6,105 nucleotides of DNA, taken from NBML01 sp029939535. Lineage in GTDB: Bacteria; Desulfobacterota; Desulfobacteria; Desulfobacterales; Desulfobacteraceae. The stretch is from positions 1 to 6,105 of the forward strand of contig JAOZST010000210.1 of assembly GCA_029939535.1 (NCBI GenBank), read 5' to 3'. The notes beneath the pieces are model-generated. The model saw only the letters and a program-made list of their open reading frames with translations, did not search any database and was not told where the DNA came from. A program made the translations under genes and the position numbers. Below, in pieces: positions 1 through 5,509 of the stretch. The first letter of the stretch is position 1. Every line of letters starts with the position of its first letter.

Positions 1-1635
1 CATGAACGACTCACCGAACGTCTGGAATTTGTGGATGATGTCCTGACCATTGAGCTGGTCCTGGGAACCATGATGATTATCCTGCTCCTGGAGGCTGTCA
101 GGCGGGCAGTGGTCCCGGCCATGGCATTTCTCATTGCTGCCTTTTTTGCCTATCTTTATGCGGCCCCATATCTGCCCGGGGTATTTTATTCCAAACCAGT
201 TGTGTTTGCCGAAATGATTGAGATGCAATATCTTATTACCGATGCCGGTATTTTCGGATCTATTACCGGTGTTTCTGCCACCTTTGTGGCCCTGTTTGTC
301 ATTTTTGGGGCTTTTATGGAGGTTACAAAAACAGGCCAGTTTTTTACCGATCTGGCCTGCAGAATTGCAGGCAAAAGTAATGGAGGGCCAGCCAAAATTG
401 CAGTTATCTCTTCAGGGCTTTTTGGCTCCATCTCCGGGGTGGCAGCTGCCAATGTATATTCAACAGGTGTCTTTACCATTCCTCTAATGAAAAAGCTTGG
501 GTATAAGCGCAGGTTTGCAGGAGCTGTGGAAGCTGCCGCCTCCACTGGAGGCATGCTCATGCCGCCGGTAATGGGGGCAGGAGCCTTTGTTATGGCAGAG
601 ATCACAGGCATATCCTATGTTAATATCGTCATCGCTGCCATGCTGGGATCTTTGCTGCTGTACGCCAGCATGGTAATTCGGGTTCATTATACTGCCAAGA
701 AAGAAAAACTTTCAGGGGTAGAGGAAGAGGATATGGTCTCTTATAAGCAAATTCTTAAAGATTCCTATCTTCTCATACCCATGGTTATTCTTGTGGTGAT
801 GCTCCTAAAAGGGTATTCACCCTTTCTGGCGGCCAATGCTGCCATTGCAGTTGTCTTTTTGATCAGTTTTATAAAAAAAGATACCTGGATGACACCTGGC
901 AGAATTTTTGAAACCCTGCGCCTTGCAGGCCAGAATATGATTATGATTGCCCTTGCCTGTGCAGGAGCAGGCATGGTGGTTGCCATTGTTACACATACCG
1001 GTCTTGCCCTGGGTGTTGCCACGGTCATCACAAACTGGTCCGGGGGACTACTACTGCCAGCCATGCTCCTTGTTATGGTCACCTCCCTGGTTATGGGGAT
1101 GGGACTGCCCTGCACGCCTGCTTACATCATTGCCATTACCATTGGCGGACCCGCCATGCTGGCCATGGGGGTGGATATGCTGCCGGCTCATCTTTTTGTT
1201 TATTATTTTGCCGTTCTTGCCGGGGTTACTCCGCCTGTGTGTGTGCCTGCCTTTTGTGCTGCCTCCATTGCCAAATCCAAACCGCTCCAGACCGGCTTTG
1301 AAGCTTTTAAGCTTGCCTTGGCAGGTTTTTTGATTCCCTATGTTTTTGTATTCAACCAGGCATTGCTTATGAAGGGCACTCCCCTTGAAATCATCACGAT
1401 TTTTATGATGGTTTTATTGGCAATAATATTTTTTGCAGGCGCTTTAAGCGGGTATTTTTTTAAACCTTTGAATCTGTTTTTGCAGACCAGCCTCTTTGTC
1501 CTGGCAGGGGGAACCACTTTTTTGTGCGCCAGACCTGATATCCTTAATTCACCCATGATAAGACTCCTGGGTATCCTTGTCCTGGCAGGAATTTTGTTCC
1601 AGCCTTTGTGGTCAAAATCCAGGACTTTCCAATAG
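1..1635 (+). CDS. TRAP transporter fused permease, TAXI class (5' partial)
   Basis: Membrane permease of a tripartite ATP-independent periplasmic (TRAP) transporter, which uses an ion gradient to import a small organic solute handed over by a periplasmic TAXI-type binding protein. The frame is open to the left edge, so the GTG at 31 is probably internal; 544 residues are visible. Fused TAXI permeases usually run to well over 600 residues, so the DctQ-like N-terminal helices are probably missing. The visible part is almost wholly hydrophobic, with about a dozen membrane segments. DctM-type signatures are AAASTGG followed by LMPPVMGAG (residues about 178-193), GMGLPCTPAY (366-375) and GVTPPVCVPAF (408-418). 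The residues from 281 to 306 form a short polar loop that separates the two halves. The stop is TAG at 1633-1635. No binding-protein gene is visible; it may lie upstream. The genes that follow suggest an amino-acid-like substrate, which is inference. Class assignment is firm. Confidence 0.93.
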   Translation, partial: HERLTERLEFVDDVLTIELVLGTMMIILLLEAVRRAVVPAMAFLIAAFFAYLYAAPYLPGVFYSKPVVFAEMIEMQYLITDAGIFGSITGVSATFVALFVIFGAFMEVTKTGQFFTDLACRIAGKSNGGPAKIAVISSGLFGSISGVAAANVYSTGVFTIPLMKKLGYKRRFAGAVEAAASTGGMLMPPVMGAGAFVMAEITGISYVNIVIAAMLGSLLLYASMVIRVHYTAKKEKLSGVEEEDMVSYKQILKDSYLLIPMVILVVMLLKGYSPFLAANAAIAVVFLISFIKKDTWMTPGRIFETLRLAGQNMIMIALACAGAGMVVAIVTHTGLALGVATVITNWSGGLLLPAMLLVMVTSLVMGMGLPCTPAYIIAITIGGPAMLAMGVDMLPAHLFVYYFAVLAGVTPPVCVPAFCAASIAKSKPLQTGFEAFKLALAGFLIPYVFVFNQALLMKGTPLEIITIFMMVLLAIIFFAGALSGYFFKPLNLFLQTSLFVLAGGTTFLCARPDILNSPMIRLLGILVLAGILFQPLWSKSRTFQ

Positions 1636-1710
1636 AGTGAATTATAAATCCAATGTTTGAGTATTCAAAAAAAATAGGAATCATTGATGTATTGGCAATA
1701 AAGGAAGCTT
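1636..1710 (+). other. Intergenic spacer between permease and oxidoreductase
   Basis: This 75-base AT-rich spacer separates the permease stop from the TTG start of the oxidoreductase. I see no convincing sigma-70 or sigma-54 promoter. A short inverted repeat (TTTGA-GTAT-TCAAA, 1656-1669) is followed by an A run rather than a T run, so it does not look like an intrinsic terminator for the + strand. The permease and the enzymes may therefore share a transcript, but an internal promoter cannot be excluded. Confidence 0.5.
1702..1707 (+). promoter_or_regulatory. Ribosome binding site supporting a TTG start
   Basis: AGGAAG lies three bases before TTG at 1711. An in-frame TAA at 1699-1701 means no start further upstream is possible. 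The next in-frame ATG lies well inside the FAD-binding domain. The site therefore decides the unusual TTG start. Confidence 0.7.
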
Positions 1711-2886
1711 TTGTATAAACAAAATTTATCCAAAATCGTCATCATTGGCGGAGGGGTCATCGGTACTTCCATTGCTTATCATCTGGCAAAGCAGGAGGCC
1801 CATGTGACCCTGATCGAAAAAAAAGACCTGGCCTCTGGCAGCTCAGGTGCCTGTGACGGCCTGGTTTTCATGCAGTCCAAAAAACCAGGCGTTCACCTTT
1901 CCCTTGCCATGGAAAGTCTTAAACGATTTGAGATTCTTCAAAAAGATCTGCCCACTGATATTGAGTTTAAAAAGGCCGGTGGTATGGTGATTATTGAGAC
2001 AGAGGCCGAATACCTTGCCATGGAAAAATTTATAAAAGAGCAGCAGGCCATTGGTCTGGATGTCATGTTGCTGGACCAGTCCCAGGCCCTTGGAAAAGAG
2101 CCTTTTTTATCGCCCGATATATTAGGATCAACTTTTTCGCCCCTGGATGCCCAGGTCAACCCCATCAACCTGACCCTGGGGTTTGCTCTGGCTGCCAGAA
2201 GAAATAATGCCAGGATAATCACCCAGACAGGTGTTCTGGGTATTCTCACAAAAAACAACCGTGTGACCGGCGTTGCCACAACCAAAGGGAATTTTGATGC
2301 AGATATTGTGGTGAATGCAGCAGGATCAATGGCAGGCCTGGTTTCGGAGATGGTGGGGGTTTCAATGCCTGTTCAGCCAAGGCGGGGCCAGATTGTTGTA
2401 ACCCATGCTGAAAAACCCGTGCTAAGCCGCTGCCTGATTTCTGCCAAATATATTGCAGCAAAATATGATCCTTCCTTGGCGGCAAATGCAGGGCAGGGCA
2501 TTTCCATGGAACAGGCAGAGAATGGGAACCTGCTTCTAGGTTCCACCAGGGAGTTTGTTGGATTTAACAGGGAAAACACCTTGTCAGGTATCAGGAAAAT
2601 TATCAGGCAGACTGCTGCAATTCTTCCGGCGCTGGAGAATTTTCAGGTGATCAGAACCTTTGCAGGGCTTCGGCCCTATACACCGGATGGTTTGCCGATT
2701 CTGGGTCCGGTCAGGTCCCTGGATGGTTTTTTCATGGCTACAGGCCACGAAGGGGACGGCATTGCCTTGTCACCGGTAACAGGAGATCTTATGGCCCGCA
2801 TGATTTTAGAACAGAAAATTCATCTCCCTCTGGATGCCTTTTCCCCGGACCGGTTTGAAACACCTGGGGGCAAACATTGTGAATAG
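1711..2886 (+). CDS. FAD-dependent oxidoreductase, DAO family (HcnC / D-hydroxyproline dehydrogenase beta-like subunit)
   Basis: Predicted flavoprotein that oxidises the C-N bond of an amino or imino acid, probably the catalytic subunit of a complex with the next two gene products. The 391 residues are normal for the DAO family (PF01266). The N-terminal Rossmann motif IIGGGVIGTS (residues 11-20) leads to E36, which would bind the FAD ribose. SGSSGACDG (42-50) follows where the family has its Ser/Gly-rich FAD loop. Near the C terminus, AGLRPYTPDGLPILGP and ATGHEGDGIALSP match the second FAD-contact region seen in HcnC-like and D-hydroxyproline dehydrogenase-like members. No signal peptide is visible, so the protein is cytoplasmic. 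The TTG start is fixed by an in-frame TAA at 1699-1701 and a ribosome binding site at 1702-1707. The stop overlaps the preferred GTG start of the next gene by 8 bases. Family is certain; the substrate (glycine, sarcosine, proline derivative, opine or other) is unknown. Confidence 0.9.
   Translation: MYKQNLSKIVIIGGGVIGTSIAYHLAKQEAHVTLIEKKDLASGSSGACDGLVFMQSKKPGVHLSLAMESLKRFEILQKDLPTDIEFKKAGGMVIIETEAEYLAMEKFIKEQQAIGLDVMLLDQSQALGKEPFLSPDILGSTFSPLDAQVNPINLTLGFALAARRNNARIITQTGVLGILTKNNRVTGVATTKGNFDADIVVNAAGSMAGLVSEMVGVSMPVQPRRGQIVVTHAEKPVLSRCLISAKYIAAKYDPSLAANAGQGISMEQAENGNLLLGSTREFVGFNRENTLSGIRKIIRQTAAILPALENFQVIRTFAGLRPYTPDGLPILGPVRSLDGFFMATGHEGDGIALSPVTGDLMARMILEQKIHLPLDAFSPDRFETPGGKHCE
2866..2870 (+). 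promoter_or_regulatory. Ribosome binding site for the GTG start at 2879
   Basis: GGGGG lies 8 bases before GTG at 2879, inside the end of the preceding gene. It supports GTG over the in-frame ATG at 2834, which would give a 53-base overlap and a 15-residue extension unlike the family. Confidence 0.5.
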
Positions 2887-3262
2887 TACAGAACCAAAGT
2901 CCAGTGAAAATCTTAGAATTAATAAGATTCAAAGGGGAAAAAAGATAAGTATAGTTGTCAATGGCAGAGAAATTTCAGCCTATGAGGGAGAATCTGTCCA
3001 TGCCGCTCTGACAGCTGCAGGTATCCGCAATTTTCGTATCTCAAAAACAGGGGAATCCCGGGGTTTTTTTTGCGGTATGGGTATTTGTTATGAATGCCTG
3101 GTTACCATTGATAATATCCCTGACCAGCGGGCCTGTATGACTTTGGTAAAGGATAGGATGGAAATTATTGTGGAAGTTCCTCCTTTTCAAAAACAGAAAA
3201 TGGAAAAAGATAATATGGAAAGGGACAATATGGAAAGGGACAATATGGTAGGGAACAAATGA
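2879..3262 (+). CDS. Small [2Fe-2S]-binding subunit (HcnA-like, Fer2_4 family)
   Basis: Plant-type ferredoxin-fold protein of 127 residues that would carry electrons within the heteromeric dehydrogenase formed with its two neighbours. The cluster ligands are C65, C70, C73 and C86 (FFCGMGICYECLV, then DQRACM), a CX4CX2CX12C pattern typical of HcnA and of the N-terminal ferredoxin domain of sarcosine oxidase alpha. The beta-grasp start, SIVVNGREISAYEGESV, precedes it. GTG at 2879 is preferred: it has a GGGGG ribosome binding site and overlaps the upstream stop by only 8 bases. The alternative ATG at 2834 would give 142 residues. Residues 108-127 are a repetitive charged tail (MEKDN, MERDN, MERDN, MVGNK), encoded by a 15-base tandem repeat and not part of the ferredoxin fold. 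The stop overlaps the next start as ATGA (3259-3262), which suggests translational coupling. Confidence 0.88.
   Translation: MNSTEPKSSENLRINKIQRGKKISIVVNGREISAYEGESVHAALTAAGIRNFRISKTGESRGFFCGMGICYECLVTIDNIPDQRACMTLVKDRMEIIVEVPPFQKQKMEKDNMERDNMERDNMVGNK
3200..3258 (+). repeat. 15-base tandem repeat, about four units, at a gene junction
   Basis: Units begin at 3200 (ATGGAAAAAGATAAT), 3215 and 3230 (both ATGGAAAGGGACAAT, identical) and 3245 (ATGGTAGGGAACAA, 14 bases, degenerate). Directly after the last unit comes ATG at 3259, the start of the next gene. Units 2 and 3 each contain AAGGG about 5 bases before the next ATG, so each looks like a ribosome binding site plus start. The first three units are a multiple of three long and stay in the frame of the [2Fe-2S] gene; the 14-base last unit puts the final ATG in the frame of the next gene. 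Confidence 0.88.
3250..3253 (+). promoter_or_regulatory. Ribosome binding site for the ATG at 3259
   Basis: AGGG lies 5 bases before ATG at 3259, within the last unit of the tandem repeat. The ATGA overlap with the upstream stop also fits coupled re-initiation. Confidence 0.65.
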
Positions 3263-4728
3263 AGGCCCAATACCATGTTATCATTGTAGGATCTGGTTTT
3301 GCAGGACTTTCCGCGGCTGAGATACTTGTTGGCCAGGGTCTTGATATATTGGTCATTGATGAAAATGTNNNNNNNNNNNNNNNNNNNNNNNNNNNNNNNN
3401 NNNNNNNNNNNNNNNNNNNNNNNNNNNNNNNNNNNNNNNNNNNNNNNNNNNNNNNNNNNNNNNNNNNNCGGATGAAAGTAAAGGGTTTTGATCTGGCTGG
3501 AAAGATAAAAAAAAATCCAGGCATAGACTGGCTTTTTCAGACCCAGGTCCTGGGTATTTTCAAGGATAGAAGACTTCTGGTTCATGTGGGAAATATGAAA
3601 ATTCCAGGGAAAAAAGATTTAGAAAAAATTTTTGAGGTACGGGCTGAACACCTGATACTTGCCACTGGAGCCAGGGAAAAATATCTCCCATTCAAAGGCT
3701 GGACCCTGTCAGGTGTCATGTCCCTGGGATCTGCCCAGATTCTGATGAAAAGCCATGGAGTTCTGCCTGCCCGGAACACTCTGATTGCAGGTACCAGCCC
3801 CCTTATGATGGCTCTGGCATCGGAAATACTTGGCAGCAGCGGTAAGGTCACGGCACTTGTGGATGAAAATTCCATGATTAAAAAACTGGCTTTTTTTCCC
3901 CTTATCAAAAATCACTGGCCCAAATTATTGGAGGGTGGACTCTATACCGCCTCCATGGCCTTGAATCGCGTTTCCATGCTTCAGGGGTGCAGGGTGATAG
4001 AAGCCAGGGGAAGGCAAGGATTTGAATCGGCAATTATAAAAAAAATAACTCCCCGGGGAGATGTGATTCCAGGGACAGAAACAGAACTCTCTGCCAAAGC
4101 CCTGGCTGTTGGATATGGGTTTGTACCCAATATCGAGCTTCCGGCCCAGGCAGGCTGCGCCCTTGAATACCAGGAGGATAAGGGTGGCTGGGTGGTAAAG
4201 GTAGATGACACCCTTGAGTCTTCTTCCCGGTCTGTTTATGCTGTGGGCGAGATTACGGGTATTGCCGGGGCAAAAAAATCCTATATCCAGGGCAGATTAG
4301 CTGCCATGTCCATCCTGGAGAAAATGGGGAAAATAAGTATCAGCCATGGGAAGAAACAATTTCAGAAAGAAGTTCAAAGGCTGGTTTCCCTTGGTCATCA
4401 ACAGGAAGAATATGCCTCTTTTCTGAATCATCTTTGCCATGTTCCAAATTCAGCTTATGCGGCTATCCCTGATGAGACAATGATCTGCAGGTGTGAAGAT
4501 ATCACCATGGGAACCATTAAAAAGAATATTTTACAGGGCTTTGATACCCTGGGTAGTTTGAAAAAAGCCACAAGGTGCGGTATGGGACGGTGCCAGGGCC
4601 GGATCTGCGGACCTGTAATTTTTGATATTATTACTGCCTTGACCGGAAAAAATCCAGCAACCATCGGCTGTTCCCTGCCCCGGGCGCCAATAAAAAATGT
4701 TAATATTAAAGCCTTTTTAAATTCTTAA
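3259..4728 (+). CDS. FAD/NAD(P)-type oxidoreductase with C-terminal BFD-like [2Fe-2S] domain (HcnB / OoxA-like subunit), interrupted by an N run
   Basis: Predicted electron-transfer flavoprotein subunit of the same complex. With the N run counted as given it has 489 residues, close to HcnB-type proteins. The N-terminal FAD motif is IIVGSGFAGLSAAE (residues 8-21), with the strand-end acidic pair at D34-E35. ATGAREKYLPF (135-145) and GWTLSGVMSLGSAQ are family landmarks. The second dinucleotide motif reads AGTSPLMM (177-184), where GxGPL is usual. VYAVGEITGIAGA (326-338) is the C-terminal FAD contact. The C-terminal domain has CRC (C410, C412), then CGMGRCQGRIC (C440, C445, C450), as expected for a BFD-like [2Fe-2S] site. 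About 34 residues near the N terminus are hidden by 100 N (3369-3468), yet the frame agrees on both sides. The ATG start overlaps the previous stop. A complete gene is likely, but the hidden part cannot be judged. Confidence 0.87.
   Translation: MKAQYHVIIVGSGFAGLSAAEILVGQGLDILVIDENXXXXXXXXXXXXXXXXXXXXXXXXXXXXXXXXXXRMKVKGFDLAGKIKKNPGIDWLFQTQVLGIFKDRRLLVHVGNMKIPGKKDLEKIFEVRAEHLILATGAREKYLPFKGWTLSGVMSLGSAQILMKSHGVLPARNTLIAGTSPLMMALASEILGSSGKVTALVDENSMIKKLAFFPLIKNHWPKLLEGGLYTASMALNRVSMLQGCRVIEARGRQGFESAIIKKITPRGDVIPGTETELSAKALAVGYGFVPNIELPAQAGCALEYQEDKGGWVVKVDDTLESSSRSVYAVGEITGIAGAKKSYIQGRLAAMSILEKMGKISISHGKKQFQKEVQRLVSLGHQQEEYASFLNHLCHVPNSAYAAIPDETMICRCEDITMGTIKKNILQGFDTLGSLKKATRCGMGRCQGRICGPVIFDIITALTGKNPATIGCSLPRAPIKNVNIKAFLNS
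3369..3468. other. Assembly gap, exactly 100 N
   Basis: A run of exactly 100 undetermined bases sits inside the oxidoreductase gene just after its first FAD-binding strand. A round 100 is commonly used as a placeholder for a gap of unknown size, so the true length may differ. The sequence on either side reads in the same frame of one protein. Confidence 0.97.
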
Positions 4729-4754
4729 GAGCAGCTGAAAGATCGGATGTAATA

Positions 4755-5462
4755 ATGGAATTAATAAAGAATAAATCAAATACACCATTTATCGGCATCA
4801 TTATGCTGGACACCATCTTTCCACGCATCCAGGGGGATGTCGGCAACCCGGCCACCTTTGATTTTCCTGTTCGCTACCATGTTGTTACAGGAGCCTCGCC
4901 GGAGCGTGTAGTGATCCAGGCAGACAAAAGTTTGATTCAACCCTTTATCGATGCAGGTCGTTCCCTGATAGAGGATGGTGCTTTTGCCCTTGCTACCTCC
5001 TGTGGATTTCTGGCTCTTTTTCACAAGGAATTGATACAGGCTCTGGATGTTCCCGTGTTTTCATCCAGCCTGCTCCAGGTTCATATGGCCCAGTCTATTA
5101 TCCGAAAAAATCAAAAAGTCGGCATCATAACCGCCCGTAAAAAATCACTGACCCTGGAACATCTCTCTGCCATAGGTATTCAGCAATATCCCCTGGCCAT
5201 TATCGGCATGGAACAGGCAGAAGAGTTTTCCTCCGTTTTTGTCAAAGGCAGGCCGACCATTGATATAGAAAAGTGCGGACATGAGATGAGAACAACAGCC
5301 ATGAAACTAAAAAAGCAACACCCAGACATCGGTGCGATTGTGTTAGAATGTACGAATATGCCGCCCTATTCTGAAATTATCCACAGGGTAACAGGAGGGC
5401 TGCCCGTCTTTGATGTGGTCACCATGATCAATTATGCACATGCAACATTAACATACAAGTAA
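4755..5462 (+). CDS. Aspartate/glutamate/hydantoin racemase-family protein
   Basis: Cofactor-independent racemase or isomerase family (PF01177), acting in the cytoplasm by a two-cysteine, two-base mechanism. The 235 residues are the usual length. The N terminus has IGIIMLDTIFPRIQGDVGNP (residues 13-32), a characteristic opening of one uncharacterised branch of this family. The two catalytic cysteines are present: C83 in ATSCGFLA and C199 in VLECTNMPPY. An extra C174 (IEKCGHE) is probably not catalytic. The ATG is 26 bases after the oxidoreductase stop; the ribosome binding site is weak (GGA at 4745-4747), so the start is fairly but not fully sure. Its position behind a dehydrogenase complex suggests that it supplies the enantiomer the dehydrogenase accepts, which is inference. 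It could instead be a hydantoin racemase or a maleate isomerase-like enzyme. Confidence 0.88.
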   Translation: MELIKNKSNTPFIGIIMLDTIFPRIQGDVGNPATFDFPVRYHVVTGASPERVVIQADKSLIQPFIDAGRSLIEDGAFALATSCGFLALFHKELIQALDVPVFSSSLLQVHMAQSIIRKNQKVGIITARKKSLTLEHLSAIGIQQYPLAIIGMEQAEEFSSVFVKGRPTIDIEKCGHEMRTTAMKLKKQHPDIGAIVLECTNMPPYSEIIHRVTGGLPVFDVVTMINYAHATLTYK

Positions 5463-5509
5463 AAAGTGTAGATTTGAGGTAATGGTAAGGTGAATACAAG
5501 TTATTGTCA
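5463..5509. other. Convergent intergenic region
   Basis: These 47 bases separate two convergent genes. GTAATG at 5479-5484 pairs with CATTAC at 5508-5513, but the loop is 23 bases, the stem is AT-rich and no T run follows on either strand. I see no convincing intrinsic terminator here. Confidence 0.5.

Noticed and set aside
186..611. A 141-codon open frame on the - strand.
   Set aside because: It lies wholly opposite the well-supported permease; its composition is that of a mirrored membrane-protein gene and it has no recognisable domain.
1656..1669. Inverted repeat TTTGA-GTAT-TCAAA as a terminator after the permease.
   Set aside because: The stem is only 5 mostly AT pairs and is followed by an A run on the + strand, not a T run; on the - strand the T run precedes the hairpin.
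1653..1718. A 21-codon open frame beginning with ATG at 1653 and ending TAA at 1716-1718, overlapping the TTG start at 1711, as a possible leader peptide.
   Set aside because: It has no credible ribosome binding site, no run of regulatory codons and no recognisable sequence. An overlap of this size can arise by chance in an AT-rich spacer.
2834..2878. ATG at 2834 as the start of the [2Fe-2S] subunit.
   Set aside because: It would overlap the upstream gene by 53 bases and add 15 residues that do not resemble the family; GTG at 2879 has a spaced GGGGG element and a short overlap. It is kept as an alternative only.
3200..3258. The short tandem repeat as a CRISPR array or mobile-element end.
   Set aside because: The units are 15 bases, directly adjacent without spacers, within a coding frame, and no cas gene, transposase or target-site duplication is visible.
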